A DNA stretch of 64,000 nucleotides, from contig NZ_JAATOP010000001.1 of assembly GCF_011806565.1 (NCBI RefSeq), positions 248,001 to 312,000 on the forward strand. Direction: 5' to 3'. Origin of the DNA: Marivivens donghaensis. GTDB lineage: Bacteria > Pseudomonadota > Alphaproteobacteria > Rhodobacterales > Rhodobacteraceae. Both the position numbers and the translations under genes were made by a program. Each line of letters opens with the position of its first letter. Position 1 is the stretch's first letter. The notes under the pieces are model-generated. The model did not search any database. It was given only the letters and a program-made list of their open reading frames with translations, and was not told where the DNA came from. This document shows, one piece after another, positions 34,123-44,175 of this stretch.

Positions 34123-36111
34123 ATGAGTCTGCCCCCCGGATTTCTCGACGAATTGCGCACCCGTTTGTCGCTCGCCCAAGTGGTCGGGCGCAAAGTCATG
34201 TGGGATCAGCGCAAGTCCAATCAGGGCAAGGGTGACTGGTGGGCACCGTGCCCCTTCCATCAGGAAAAAAGCGCGTCTTTCCATGTGGATGACCGCAAAG
34301 GCTATTACTACTGCTTTGGCTGTCAGGCCAAAGGTGACGCCATTTCCTTCGTTCAGGAAAGCGAGAACGTAGGCTTCATGGAGGCGATCAAGATCCTCGC
34401 TGCCGAGGCCGGAATGCCGATGCCCGAGCGTGATCCGCAAGCGCAGGCCAAGACCGACCATCGCACCAAACTGGCCGAGGTGATGGAGGAAGCGGTCAAG
34501 TTCTTCCGCCTCCAGCTGAAGACTCAAGCCGCAGGGGAGGCGCGTGCCTATCTCGCGCGCCGGGGCCTCCAACCGCAGGCCCTCGATCGCTGGGAAATCG
34601 GATTCGCGCCGCAGGGGTGGCAGAACCTTTACGAGGCGATGACGGCCAAGGGCATTCCCGACGATCTGCTGCTGGCCGCTGGCCTGTGCAAGAAGTCGGA
34701 CAAGAACGACCGCCGCTATGACATCTTCCGCGACCGCATTATGTTCCCCATCCGCGACGGACGGGGCAGGGCCATTGCGTTCGGCGGGCGAGCGATGGAC
34801 CCGAACGACAACGCCAAGTACCTGAACAGCCCTGAAACGGACCTCTTCGATAAAGGCCGCAACCTGTTCAACGTCCGCAACGCGCGGGAGGCGGCAGGCA
34901 AAGGCCAGCCGCTCATCGTCGCCGAAGGCTACATGGACGTCATCGCGCTGTCCGAGGCTGGATTTGGCGCGGCGGTTGCACCTCTCGGGACCGCTGTGAC
35001 CGACAACCAGCTTCAGATGATGTGGCGCATCTCGCCCGAGCCTGTGATCGCGCTCGACGGTGATAAGGCCGGTCTGCGCGCTGCGATGCGGGTCATCGAC
35101 CTTGCGCTGCCAATGCTCGAAGCAGGCAAGTCGCTACGGTTTGCCCTGTTCCCTGACGGCATGGACCCTGACGACCTGATCCGCGCAAAAGGGGCGAGCG
35201 CCGTGCAAGAGGTGCTCGACGCCGCGATGCCGACCGTGCGACTGATGTGGCAACGCGAGACCGAAGGCAAAGTCTTCGACAGTCCCGAACGCCGCGCTGC
35301 GCTGGACAAGATCCTGCGCGAGAAGATCAAACTGATCCGCGATCCGTCACTGCGCCGTCACTACGGCGATGCGATTGCCGAACTTCGCGCCGACCTGTTC
35401 CAGACCCGCCGCAACGACACGCCCCGTTTCGACACAGGCGGCGGTGGTGGCCAACGCCGTCAGTGGCAGCCGCGCGGAAAGTTCGCGCCCAGCATGGCGA
35501 CGGCGGGCACCAAAGCCTCCGAGCTTGCGACCGGAACGGCCGACGAAAACCTCATGCGCGAAACCGTGATCCTCGCGATTTTTGTCGCGAACCTTGATCA
35601 GGTAGAGGCGTTCGAGGAGCGTCTGGAGCGGATGGAGTGCTACAATCCGGAAAACGGACGGCTTCGCGATGCACTACTCAGAACCATTGGAGAGCACGAG
35701 CCGAAATCGGTGCTCGAAGAACAAATTGGTGTCCATGCCCTTGAAAACCTTATGGGCCAACGCCACATCGCCATCACTCCTGCCATAAGACGTAACGGCG
35801 ACCGGGATCTGGTCCGCAATTCCTTGATCGAGGAAATGGACAAACTGTTCGCACGCCGTGGTCACGAAATAGAAATGGCTGAGGCTGTAGAAGAGTTCGC
35901 GGCCATCGAAGAGGGTGATGAAGGGGTGACGTGGCGCATCGGCAAAGCCGCACTAGCTGTAGATCCTACGACCCGCCGCGAAGTCGAAGATACGACGGAA
36001 GTGGTGATCGCGGACAACGGATTGGCATTAAGCAAGGACGAAAGAGACATGTTCCGGAAGCTGATCGAGACACTCGGCACCGGTTCTGAGGGCAAAAAAT
36101 CCTCTAACTGA
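34123..36111 (+). CDS. dnaG: DNA primase DnaG
   Basis: 662 residues. The zinc-binding domain has C43-x2-H46 and C64-x2-C67 (CPFHQEK and YCFGC). The TOPRIM/RNAP core shows DRIMFPIRDGRGRAIAFGGR, VAEGYMDVIAL and IALDGDKAG. The C-terminal part (about 480-662) binds DnaB helicase. ATG 34123 gives the usual MSLPPGFLDELR start; an in-frame TTG three codons earlier is rejected. It is followed by rpoD after 111 bases, the standard macromolecular-synthesis arrangement. Confidence 0.97.
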   Translation: MSLPPGFLDELRTRLSLAQVVGRKVMWDQRKSNQGKGDWWAPCPFHQEKSASFHVDDRKGYYYCFGCQAKGDAISFVQESENVGFMEAIKILAAEAGMPMPERDPQAQAKTDHRTKLAEVMEEAVKFFRLQLKTQAAGEARAYLARRGLQPQALDRWEIGFAPQGWQNLYEAMTAKGIPDDLLLAAGLCKKSDKNDRRYDIFRDRIMFPIRDGRGRAIAFGGRAMDPNDNAKYLNSPETDLFDKGRNLFNVRNAREAAGKGQPLIVAEGYMDVIALSEAGFGAAVAPLGTAVTDNQLQMMWRISPEPVIALDGDKAGLRAAMRVIDLALPMLEAGKSLRFALFPDGMDPDDLIRAKGASAVQEVLDAAMPTVRLMWQRETEGKVFDSPERRAALDKILREKIKLIRDPSLRRHYGDAIAELRADLFQTRRNDTPRFDTGGGGGQRRQWQPRGKFAPSMATAGTKASELATGTADENLMRETVILAIFVANLDQVEAFEERLERMECYNPENGRLRDALLRTIGEHEPKSVLEEQIGVHALENLMGQRHIAITPAIRRNGDRDLVRNSLIEEMDKLFARRGHEIEMAEAVEEFAAIEEGDEGVTWRIGKAALAVDPTTRREVEDTTEVVIADNGLALSKDERDMFRKLIETLGTGSEGKKSSN

Positions 36112-36222
36112 CACTTATTCACAGTGATTCTCGCCTCAAGAGGTTGCGAATCGCTCGTTCCCAAAGTTGATTCGACCAGATCGAATCATCGAATCACATG
36201 GACCCGTTCCAAGGAGCTTTGA

Positions 36223-38217
36223 ATGGCCGCCAAAGATAACGACGACACCAAGGATACCGATCAGGACGCCGATATCACCATGGATGTCAGTCAAGCTGCC
36301 GTCAAAAAGATGATCTCGGAAGCGCGCGAGCGTGGCTATATCACTTATGACCAGCTGAACGCAGTCCTCCCGCCGGATCAGGTGTCTTCGGACCAGATCG
36401 AGGACGTCATGTCGATGCTCTCCGAAATGGGCATTCAGGTGACCGAAGAGGAAGAGTCCGAAGAAGTCGAAGAGAACCAGGGTTCGACCCAGCTCGTGAC
36501 CACCAACAGCGGTGGCCGCGATGTTGCGCTGTCCAGCGGCGATACCGAAAAGCTCGACCGCACGGACGACCCCGTTCGCATGTACCTGCGCGAGATGGGC
36601 AGCGTAGAGCTGCTGTCGCGTGAAGGCGAAATTGCGATTGCGAAGCGCATCGAAGCCGGCCGCAACACGATGATCCTCGGTCTCTGCGAGAGCCCGCTGA
36701 CCTTCCAGGCGATCACCATCTGGCGCGACGAACTTCTGTCCGAAGACATTCTGCTGCGCGACGTGATCGACCTCGAAGCGACGTTCGGCAACAGTCTGGA
36801 CGGCGAAGACGATGATGCCGAACCTGTCGTCGATCCGTCCGCCGCTTCAGCTCCGTCCGCACAGAAGAAAGAAAACGAGCCCGAACTCGACGCCGATGGT
36901 AACCCCATCCAGAGCGACGATGACGATGACGATGACGAGCAGGGCAACATGTCCCTTGCCGCGATGGAAGCCGCGCTGAAGCCGCGCGTCCTCGAAACGC
37001 TCGAACTCATCGCCCGCGACTTCTACACGCTGTCCGAAATGCAGGACGCCCGTATGTCGGCGACCCTGAACGAGGACAACACGTTCTCGTCCGACGACGA
37101 AGCGACCTACCAGAAGCTGCGTTCGGAAATCGTTGAGATGGTGAACTCGCTTCATCTGCACAACAACCGTATCGAAGCGCTGATCGACCAGCTCTACGGC
37201 ATCAACCGCCGCATCATGTCGATCGACTCGAGCATGGTGAAGCTGGCCGACCAGGCCCGCATCAACCGCCGCGAGTTCATCGAAGCGTACCGCGGTGCCG
37301 AACTCGATCCGACCTGGATGGACCGCATGGCCGAAAAGCCGGGCCGTGGTTGGCAGATGTTCTCGGAGAAATTCGAGGACAAGGTCAGCGAACTTCGTTC
37401 CGAGATGGCTCAGGTCGGTCAGTACGTCGGCGTCGACATCAGCGAATTCCGCCGCATCGTGCAGCAGGTCCAGAAGGGCGAAAAAGAAGCCCGTCAGGCC
37501 AAGAAAGAGATGGTCGAAGCCAACCTGCGCCTCGTTATCTCGATCGCGAAGAAATACACCAACCGTGGCCTACAGTTCCTCGACCTCATTCAGGAAGGTA
37601 ACATCGGCCTGATGAAGGCGGTCGATAAGTTCGAATACCGCCGCGGTTACAAGTTCTCGACCTACGCGACGTGGTGGATCCGTCAGGCGATCACCCGTTC
37701 GATCGCCGACCAGGCCCGCACGATCCGTATTCCGGTCCACATGATCGAAACGATCAACAAGCTGGTCCGTACCGGACGTCAGATGCTGCACGAAATCGGC
37801 CGCGAACCGACTCCGGAAGAACTGGCCGAGAAGCTGCAAATGCCGCTCGATAAGGTTCGCAAGGTCATGAAGATCGCGAAAGAGCCGATCTCGCTCGAAA
37901 CCCCGATCGGGGACGAGGAAGATTCGCAGCTTGGCGATTTCATCGAGGACAAAAACGCGATCCTGCCGCTGGATTCGGCCATTCAGGAAAACCTGAAAGA
38001 GACCACGACCCGCGTTCTCGCATCGCTCACCCCGCGCGAAGAGCGCGTTCTGCGTATGCGTTTCGGCATCGGCATGAACACCGACCACACGCTCGAAGAG
38101 GTCGGCCAGCAGTTCTCGGTGACACGCGAACGTATCCGCCAGATCGAAGCCAAGGCATTGCGGAAACTCAAGCATCCGAGCCGCTCGCGCAAACTGCGCA
38201 GCTTCCTCGACCAATAA
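36223..38217 (+). CDS. rpoD: RNA polymerase primary sigma factor RpoD (sigma-70)
   Basis: 664 residues, housekeeping sigma factor. Region 1.1 at the N terminus, a long acidic non-conserved insert with DDDDDDDE (about residue 230), then regions 2 ([20 protein letters not shown] with the -10 binding face), 3 and 4 ([20 protein letters not shown] helix-turn-helix for -35). The AAGGAG site is 8 bases ahead of the start. A strong terminator follows. Confidence 0.98.
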   Translation: MAAKDNDDTKDTDQDADITMDVSQAAVKKMISEARERGYITYDQLNAVLPPDQVSSDQIEDVMSMLSEMGIQVTEEEESEEVEENQGSTQLVTTNSGGRDVALSSGDTEKLDRTDDPVRMYLREMGSVELLSREGEIAIAKRIEAGRNTMILGLCESPLTFQAITIWRDELLSEDILLRDVIDLEATFGNSLDGEDDDAEPVVDPSAASAPSAQKKENEPELDADGNPIQSDDDDDDDEQGNMSLAAMEAALKPRVLETLELIARDFYTLSEMQDARMSATLNEDNTFSSDDEATYQKLRSEIVEMVNSLHLHNNRIEALIDQLYGINRRIMSIDSSMVKLADQARINRREFIEAYRGAELDPTWMDRMAEKPGRGWQMFSEKFEDKVSELRSEMAQVGQYVGVDISEFRRIVQQVQKGEKEARQAKKEMVEANLRLVISIAKKYTNRGLQFLDLIQEGNIGLMKAVDKFEYRRGYKFSTYATWWIRQAITRSIADQARTIRIPVHMIETINKLVRTGRQMLHEIGREPTPEELAEKLQMPLDKVRKVMKIAKEPISLETPIGDEEDSQLGDFIEDKNAILPLDSAIQENLKETTTRVLASLTPREERVLRMRFGIGMNTDHTLEEVGQQFSVTRERIRQIEAKALRKLKHPSRSRKLRSFLDQ

Positions 38218-38220
38218 CGA

Positions 38221-38252
38221 AAACGCCCCCGATTTCGGGGGCGTTTCTTTTT
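38221..38252 (+). terminator. Terminator after rpoD
   Basis: AAACGCCCCCG-ATTT-CGGGGGCGTTT followed by CTTTTT, directly after the rpoD stop. It could serve the convergent NmrA-type gene as well. Confidence 0.9.
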
Positions 38253-38256
38253 GCGC

Positions 38257-39099
38257 TTACAGCATTTCTGCCAGCTTCGTGGTCGGGCGGCCAATCAGCG
38301 ACGAAAGCGTCTTGCTGTCATCGAACAGCCAGCCGTCGGCGGCTTTCGCGTCACTATCTGCAAGCATCGCGGCAAGGCCCTCGGGCAGTCCTGCGCCAAG
38401 CAGCGCGCCTCTGAAGTCCTCTTCGGGCATATCAATATAGGTGACTTCGGTGCCTTTGGCTTCGGTCACCGCAGCTGCGTAGTCGGCAAGGGTGAAGCCT
38501 TCGTCGCCGGCCAGTTCATAGACATGACCCTCGTGACCGGTTCCCGTCAGCACAGCAACCGCAGCCTCGGCAAAGTCCTGACGGCTGGCAGCGGCAAACT
38601 TGCCCTCACCGGCTGCGCCGAAGTGTTTACCCATCGACACGTCCTGATCGACGGTCATCACGATGTTTTCGAGATACCAGCCATTGCGGAGCAGGGCGTA
38701 AGGAATGCCGCTTTCTTCGAGGTTTTTCTCGGTCGCGAGGTGTTCGACGGCCAGACCCATCGGCGATTTGTCCGCCTGAAGGATGGAGGTGTAGGCGATG
38801 AATTTCACACCCGCCTGCTTGGCAGCGTTGATCACGTGAAGGTGCTGTTCGCTCCGCTTGCCGACTTCGGAGCCCGAGATCAGAAGCAGGCGGTCTACGC
38901 CTTCGAATGCCTCGAACATGGTTTCCGGCTTGTCGTAGTCGCCGTAACGGGCGTCGAAGCCTTGCTCTTTGAACTCGTTCAGCGCGGCCTCGGAACGGAC
39001 CATCACGGCGATATCGGCGGCGGGAACTGATTTGGCGAGTTCGGCAACAACCTTGCGGCCGAGTTGGCCCGATGCGCCAGTCACAAGATACTTGGTCAT
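38257..39099 (-). CDS. NmrA-type NAD(P)-binding reductase (quinone oxidoreductase 2-like)
   Basis: 280 residues, atypical short-chain dehydrogenase of the NmrA/QOR2 group. The dinucleotide motif is [18 protein letters not shown], with later [11 protein letters not shown]. Such proteins reduce quinones or sense NADP. GGAG is 6 bases ahead of ATG 39099; the upstream extension to 39135 is rejected. It is divergent from an HxlR-type regulator with a palindrome-rich 105-base gap, a common redox-responsive pair. Confidence 0.87.
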   Translation of the reverse strand: MTKYLVTGASGQLGRKVVAELAKSVPAADIAVMVRSEAALNEFKEQGFDARYGDYDKPETMFEAFEGVDRLLLISGSEVGKRSEQHLHVINAAKQAGVKFIAYTSILQADKSPMGLAVEHLATEKNLEESGIPYALLRNGWYLENIVMTVDQDVSMGKHFGAAGEGKFAAASRQDFAEAAVAVLTGTGHEGHVYELAGDEGFTLADYAAAVTEAKGTEVTYIDMPEEDFRGALLGAGLPEGLAAMLADSDAKAADGWLFDDSKTLSSLIGRPTTKLAEML

Positions 39100-39101
39100 A
39101 T

Positions 39102-39144
39102 TAAACTCCGGTTTAGAATCGTGTATAGGTCTCATTTAGAGACC
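39102..39144. promoter_or_regulatory. Candidate HxlR operator region
   Basis: Two inverted repeats lie in the divergent gap: TAAAC-TCCG-GTTTA at 39102-39115 and GGTCTC-ATTTA-GAGACC at 39128-39144. They are suited to a dimeric HxlR-type regulator controlling both genes. The first overlaps the ribosome site of the NmrA-type gene. Confidence 0.45.
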
Positions 39145-39204
39145 GTTGCTGGCTTCCGTAAGGAGGCAGTATTTCCGCACAAGGTTACACAGAGGTACCC
39201 TGCC

Positions 39205-39597
39205 ATGCCCGATACCGCGATTGATCCCGATTTTGGCTTCACGTCCGATGAGCTTGATCCGGAGAAATGTCCGGTGCGTCAGGTGCTCGCTCAGGTCGGA
39301 GGCAAGTGGACGGTGCTGATCCTCGAGTTGCTTCAGCATGGACCGCGCAGGTTCAACGCGCTGGGCCGCGCGATCCCTGATATCTCCAAGCGGATGCTGA
39401 CGCAGACGCTCCGCGATCTCGAACGGGACGGGCTGGTGTCGCGGGAGGTGTTCCCGACCAAGCCCCCATCCGTACAGTACGCGCTGACCCCATTGGGGGT
39501 TGATTTGATGAAGGCAATGGGTGGACTGTTGGACTGGGCGTGGACCAACTTCGACAAGGTCAAAACGGCCCGCGATGTTTATGACGCAACCCCGTAG
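39205..39597 (+). CDS. HxlR-family transcriptional regulator
   Basis: 130 residues of the HxlR winged-helix family. [19 protein letters not shown] is the family signature, containing the Cys often used for redox or aldehyde sensing; [20 protein letters not shown] is the DNA-binding part. Start at ATG 39205 with GAGG 7 bases upstream. Divergent to the NmrA-type reductase, which it probably controls. Confidence 0.88.
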   Translation: MPDTAIDPDFGFTSDELDPEKCPVRQVLAQVGGKWTVLILELLQHGPRRFNALGRAIPDISKRMLTQTLRDLERDGLVSREVFPTKPPSVQYALTPLGVDLMKAMGGLLDWAWTNFDKVKTARDVYDATP

Positions 39598-39604
39598 GTG
39601 ACCC

Positions 39605-40090
39605 ATGCGCATTCTGTTAGCCGCCGTTCTGCTTTTCCCGATGGCCGCAAAGGCGGACACTGCCGAAAGCATGTTCACCTGCACCTTCAGGGGCGGCGAC
39701 AAGGTCGTACAGGTTTACACCGTCGGCGAACTTGCGGGCTATGCCTACGGCCCGCAGCATGGCAATCCCGAGATGTCGCTTGTCCAACATGCGCTCGACG
39801 TCAATTTGCAGCCGTGGACCGGCATCGGGCGGTATGAGAGCGAGAGCGTGACCTTCCTTAATGTGGACACCAGCTACACAGTATGGTGGTCGATCGACAA
39901 AATGGACATGTCCGGCGTGGCAGAGGGCGGCATTACGGTCGCGCAGGGCGACAATGTGTTGGCCGACCTGACCTGTGATAAGGGCTCGGTCCTGACCAAC
40001 ACTTTCTATCCATTGATGAATTTGCGCGAAGACCTCGGCCTCCTCTGGTGTATAACGAGCCAGACTTGGGCTGCGAACTGCAAGGGCTGA
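39605..40090 (+). CDS. Secreted protein of unknown function
   Basis: 161 residues with a signal peptide (MRILLAAVLLFPMAAKA). The mature protein has four cysteines (FTCTF, LTCDKG, LLWCIT, ANCKG) that could form two disulfides and resembles the small uncharacterised exported proteins of Rhodobacterales. It follows the HxlR gene by 7 bases and its stop codon overlaps the start of the YjbQ gene (TGATG), suggesting an operon. Function unknown. Confidence 0.65.
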   Translation: MRILLAAVLLFPMAAKADTAESMFTCTFRGGDKVVQVYTVGELAGYAYGPQHGNPEMSLVQHALDVNLQPWTGIGRYESESVTFLNVDTSYTVWWSIDKMDMSGVAEGGITVAQGDNVLADLTCDKGSVLTNTFYPLMNLREDLGLLWCITSQTWAANCKG

Positions 40091-40515
40091 TGCACACAAC
40101 TTTCCGGATTTCGACGCGGGGCGCGGGCCTCTATGAATTCACGCGCGACGTGACCCGTTGGGCCAGCGGCACCGGAGCAGACGAAGGTCTGCTGACGCTG
40201 TTCGTGCAGCACACGTCTTGTTCGCTGCTCATTCAGGAAAACGCCGACCCCGAAGTGCAAGTGGATATGCGCGAATATTTCCACCGCCTCGTGCCGCCGA
40301 CCACCGATCCGTCGATGTCCTACCTGACCCACACCTACGAGGGGCCGGACGACATGCCTGCGCATATCAAGGCCGCGATGCTCCCCATTTCGCTGAGCAT
40401 TCCGTTGATCGACGGGCAGCTTGCGCTCGGCACGTGGCAGGGCATCTACCTGTTCGAACATCGGTCGCGTCCGCACAATCGCAACGTCGTCGCGCAGTTG
40501 ATGGTGAGTCCGTAG
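40090..40515 (+). CDS. YjbQ/UPF0047-family protein
   Basis: 141 residues of the YjbQ family, small trimeric beta-proteins of unclear role (some have weak thiamine-phosphate synthase activity). Family features are LFVQHTSCSLLIQENADPEV and the C-terminal GTWQGIYLFEHR. The start ATG 40090 overlaps the previous stop; the GTG at 40048 is within the previous gene. A small hairpin (AGTCACA/TGTGACT at 40516-40535) follows the stop. Confidence 0.88.
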   Translation: MHTTFRISTRGAGLYEFTRDVTRWASGTGADEGLLTLFVQHTSCSLLIQENADPEVQVDMREYFHRLVPPTTDPSMSYLTHTYEGPDDMPAHIKAAMLPISLSIPLIDGQLALGTWQGIYLFEHRSRPHNRNVVAQLMVSP

Positions 40516-40631
40516 AGTCACAACATCATGTGACTTTCAGAATGGCCTATCCAAATCTAGCGAGACGCCATATGGTGCCTGTGGATATCCGGTGCATAAC
40601 TCCGGACCGTACGGTGAGAGGGACCTAGCCG

Positions 40632-41099
40632 ATGCGTTGCCCGTTCTGCGGAAATGTCGATACGCAAGTCAAAGACTCCAGACCAGCCGAGGACCACGTC
40701 GCGATCCGTCGCCGTCGTTTCTGTCCTGCGTGCGGTGGACGTTTCACGACCTACGAGCGTGTTCAGCTCCGCGATCTCGTGGTGATCAAGACCAACGGTC
40801 GCCGCGAGGATTTCGACCGCGACAAGCTTGAACGCTCGATCCGCATCGCCGTGCAGAAGCGTCCGATCGAACCCGAACGTCTGGACCAGATGATCTCCGG
40901 CATCGTGCGCCGTCTGGAAAGCACAGGCGACACCGACATTCCGTCGCGCAGCATCGGCGAGATCGTGATGGAGAGCCTCGCGCGTATCGACACAGTCGCC
41001 TATGTCCGTTTCGCCAGCGTTTATAAGAACTTCCAAGCTGCCGATGACTTCGACAAGTTCATCGACGAGCTGCGACCGTCGAGCAAGACCGACCAGTGA
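40632..41099 (+). CDS. nrdR: Transcriptional regulator NrdR
   Basis: 155 residues. N-terminal zinc ribbon ([17 protein letters not shown] and FCPACGGRF, four cysteines) and an ATP-cone domain with the ATP/dATP-sensing motif [16 protein letters not shown]. It represses ribonucleotide reductase genes when dATP is high. GAGGG precedes the ATG. The stop overlaps the ribD start (GTGA), linking it to riboflavin genes as in many alphaproteobacteria. Confidence 0.97.
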   Translation: MRCPFCGNVDTQVKDSRPAEDHVAIRRRRFCPACGGRFTTYERVQLRDLVVIKTNGRREDFDRDKLERSIRIAVQKRPIEPERLDQMISGIVRRLESTGDTDIPSRSIGEIVMESLARIDTVAYVRFASVYKNFQAADDFDKFIDELRPSSKTDQ

Positions 41100-42190
41100 G
41101 CCTGACCTCCGACGACCGCTTCATGGCGCTCGCGCTGTCTTTGGGGCGGCGCGGGATGGGGCGTGTCTGGCCGAACCCGGCGGTTGGCTGCGTGATCGTC
41201 AAGGATGGCATCATTGTGGGACGCGCACGCACTGCGGACGGCGGGCGCCCTCATGCGGAGCCTCAGGCGCTCGAACAAGCGGGCGAGCGGGCGCGCGGCG
41301 CGACGGCCTATGTCAGTCTGGAACCTTGCGCGCACTACGGACAGACGCCGCCCTGTGCGAAGACGTTGGTCGAGGCAGGTGTCGCGCGCGTTGTGATCGC
41401 TTGCACCGACCCTGATCCGCGTGTCGCAGGGCAGGGGATAAAAATCCTCCAAGATGCGGGTATCGAAGTTCTCGTCGGTGTCCGCGAAGCCGAGGCGCAG
41501 CGTGATCATGCAGGGTTTTTCTCGCGCATTGGGGTCAAGCGTCCTTGGGTGACGCTGAAGCTTGCCTGCACGCTTGATGGCCGTATCGCGACGGCGACCG
41601 GCGAGAGCAAATGGATCACCGGACCCGAGGCGCGCCGCCTCGTTCACGCGCAGCGCGCCAAACATGACGCTGTGATGGTGGGCGCCGGAACGGTCCGCGC
41701 GGACGATCCGTCATTGACCGTCCGCGATATGGGCGTGACCCGCCAGCCCGTCCGCGTCGTCGTGTCCCGCCGTTTGGACCTGCCTGCGGATTGCATTCTG
41801 ACACGCACTGCGAACGAAGTTCCTGTCTGGCTATGCCACGGCGAGGACGCGGGCAATCGCCTGAACCCGTGGGCCGAGGCAGGCGTCGTTGGCATCTCCT
41901 GCAAGGTCGAGCAGGGCCAGATTTCGGTGGTCTCCGCGCTTGAAGGGTTGGCCGAAAAGGGTCTGACCCGTGTGTTCTGCGAAGGCGGCGGCACGCTCGC
42001 CGCGTCGCTGCTGCTGAACGATGTGGTGGACGAGTTGATCGTCTTCTCGGCGGGCATGGGTATCGGCGCGGAAGGCATGCCCGCGCTGGCCGCGATGGGC
42101 ATCGACGCGCTGAGCGAAGCGCCGCGTTTCAACCTGACCGAAGTCACGCAGGTTGGCCGCGATATCTGTAGCCGCTGGAGCCGCCGCTAA
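41096..42190 (+). CDS. ribD: Bifunctional riboflavin deaminase/reductase RibD
   Basis: 364 residues. The N-terminal cytidine-deaminase-like domain has HAEPQAL and [12 protein letters not shown] (zinc), and the C-terminal reductase domain (about 150-364) has [19 protein letters not shown] and the [13 protein letters not shown] loop. Converts the pyrimidine intermediate to 5-amino-6-ribitylaminouracil. The start is the GTG at 41096 overlapping the nrdR stop, indicating coupling. The rest of the pathway resumes at 46871, after the capsule genes. Confidence 0.96.
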   Translation: MSLTSDDRFMALALSLGRRGMGRVWPNPAVGCVIVKDGIIVGRARTADGGRPHAEPQALEQAGERARGATAYVSLEPCAHYGQTPPCAKTLVEAGVARVVIACTDPDPRVAGQGIKILQDAGIEVLVGVREAEAQRDHAGFFSRIGVKRPWVTLKLACTLDGRIATATGESKWITGPEARRLVHAQRAKHDAVMVGAGTVRADDPSLTVRDMGVTRQPVRVVVSRRLDLPADCILTRTANEVPVWLCHGEDAGNRLNPWAEAGVVGISCKVEQGQISVVSALEGLAEKGLTRVFCEGGGTLAASLLLNDVVDELIVFSAGMGIGAEGMPALAAMGIDALSEAPRFNLTEVTQVGRDICSRWSRR

Positions 42191-44175
42191 CGCCAGAGAT
42201 AGGCGAAGCTGGCAAAGACGCCCTGCAATTTCGCTAGCGCCTTCAGCGAGCTTTTCTGAGGGCCAAGTTCGCCACTCGTGAGCCGCTCGACGATCACCTC
42301 GACAGGGCATGGCTGGCCGGTGACCGGATCGAAATAGCGCGGATAGGCGATCAGGCAGCAATGCGCGAGCGTCTCGATATCCGGCTTTGCGGTGCGGCGA
42401 GGATGGGGCGCAGCATCGTTTGTCAGCCCCCAGCCCGCATAGAACGGCTGCCCGAGGCAGGTGACCTTTTTGCCACGTAGCAAAGCCTCGAACCCGATGG
42501 TGGAGGTAATGGTCCAGACCTCGTCAACCGCATTTAGCGCCGCGTCAGCACTCACACCCGAAAGCACCGCGTCCGCCCACTGCATCGGGTTCTCGACAGC
42601 GCCGATACGCAGGCCCGCTTCGACGTCGGGGTGGGGTTTGTAGAGGATCACCGCATCCGGATTGGCCGCCCGCGTTACCGCCAATAGATCGGCATTTGTG
42701 CGAATGTCAGCCGCACCAAGCTGGATCGAGGCATCGTCCTCGACTTGTCCGGGGACAAGAATGCGCCGACCTTCGGGAAGGTCCGGCAGTCCCGCGCCAT
42801 CGAGGTTATATTTGCTCAGACCACCAGTCGTCAGGCTGCGTATCAGGTCCTCCACGCGGCGGTGCTCGGTCTGCGTGAGGCTCGCGGTATTGATGAGGTG
42901 TTCAAGGTCGGACAGGCGCGATGGATCGTAATAAATCCCGCGTGTATCCAGCGCGAGGCTCATCGGCGGCACCAAGTCAGCGCCAAGCCCGCGAGATCGC
43001 AGGAAGCCGTCCTCGACCCGTACCGCACCTTCGGGCCCGTCCTTCAGGCCCCACACCATATGGCGGCGATCAGGCGCAGCCTTTCCGAACACCAGCGGTT
43101 TGTAGCGGCCAAATGCCTTCTGCATCGAACCGCGTTTCCACAGGCGCATACCATGGGCACTCCACCCGCGATGGTCTTCGCGCCACGCACGGACTTCGGC
43201 TTCAAGGATCGAGACGGCGCGCTCGAAGCTGCACAGCTTGTCCTGAAACGGATCGTACCAGACGGGCGCGAGGATCATGGCAGCGGCAAAGAGCTGCGCG
43301 CGGGTCAGTTTGCGCTGCCTTCGATCAATCGGCATACGGTCGTCGGTGAGGCCCCAACCCGCATAGAACGGCTGGCCGAAAACCACGGGGCGGTGACCTG
43401 CGAGGATCGCGTCAAAGCCCATTTGGGACGACACGGTATAGACCGCCGTCGCGCCTTCCAGAAGATGCCACGGGGACACAGGATCGCTCAGGAATTCGAA
43501 ATGCCCGTCACCGTCTTGATAGTGCCCTTCGCGGTGGCCTGCGGCAGTTTCGGGGTGGGTTTTGACGATGATGCGTGCGTGGGGGTGCTCCTCTCGCGCG
43601 AAAAACAGCATCTCCAGAAAACGGTTACGGTCGGCGCGGCTCGCTTTCACCGATGCATCGCCGGCGGTCTGGTCGATCACCAGCACATAGCCGGGTTCAG
43701 GCACTGCGGTGTCTGGGTCGAAGGCGCTGTACTTGGACAGATGCGCGGCCCTGAGGCGCTTGATCCCGTCTTTTGCGCGGGTGAGCAGGGCGGTGTCATC
43801 AAGCGGATGTTCGATCAACAGCTCTTCGAGCCGCGACTTCTTCGACGCGTCGAAATGGACGCCGCGGTCGTCGATCAGCAGGCCCAACGGCGGTTCGCCA
43901 TCGCGGCCGGGCTTTACGGAGCGTAGGAATGCGTCCTCGACGCGGACCACTTCGCTGTTGGTGTAGTTCGCAACGGCCTCGCCGCGCGGCGACGTCGGCG
44001 ACTGGCCCCAAACACCGACTAGATCACCTTCGGACGGCTTGCCGAGGCTGATGTCATATCCCGACAGTTCCAAGATGCGCCGGATGCGGCGCTGGGTCAG
44101 GAAACCGCCGTTGTAAACGTAAAGCCGCCGCGGGGCTGTCCCTGCGGCGGCCGGAATCCACTCTGGTAGATCCAT
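42187..44175 (-). CDS. kpsC: Capsule polysaccharide export/modification protein KpsC-like
   Basis: 662 residues comprising two homologous halves offset by about 310 residues. Each half has an HP(E/D) motif (VKTHPETAAG near 206, YKPHPDVEAG near 515) and a QPFYAGWGLT segment (near 268 and 578). KpsC is a dual beta-Kdo glycosyltransferase that builds the Kdo linker of group 2 capsule. Probably cytoplasmic, membrane-peripheral. Its start overlaps the kpsD-like stop by one base, so the two are coupled. Confidence 0.88.
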   Translation of the reverse strand: MDLPEWIPAAAGTAPRRLYVYNGGFLTQRRIRRILELSGYDISLGKPSEGDLVGVWGQSPTSPRGEAVANYTNSEVVRVEDAFLRSVKPGRDGEPPLGLLIDDRGVHFDASKKSRLEELLIEHPLDDTALLTRAKDGIKRLRAAHLSKYSAFDPDTAVPEPGYVLVIDQTAGDASVKASRADRNRFLEMLFFAREEHPHARIIVKTHPETAAGHREGHYQDGDGHFEFLSDPVSPWHLLEGATAVYTVSSQMGFDAILAGHRPVVFGQPFYAGWGLTDDRMPIDRRQRKLTRAQLFAAAMILAPVWYDPFQDKLCSFERAVSILEAEVRAWREDHRGWSAHGMRLWKRGSMQKAFGRYKPLVFGKAAPDRRHMVWGLKDGPEGAVRVEDGFLRSRGLGADLVPPMSLALDTRGIYYDPSRLSDLEHLINTASLTQTEHRRVEDLIRSLTTGGLSKYNLDGAGLPDLPEGRRILVPGQVEDDASIQLGAADIRTNADLLAVTRAANPDAVILYKPHPDVEAGLRIGAVENPMQWADAVLSGVSADAALNAVDEVWTITSTIGFEALLRGKKVTCLGQPFYAGWGLTNDAAPHPRRTAKPDIETLAHCCLIAYPRYFDPVTGQPCPVEVIVERLTSGELGPQKSSLKALAKLQGVFASFAYLWR

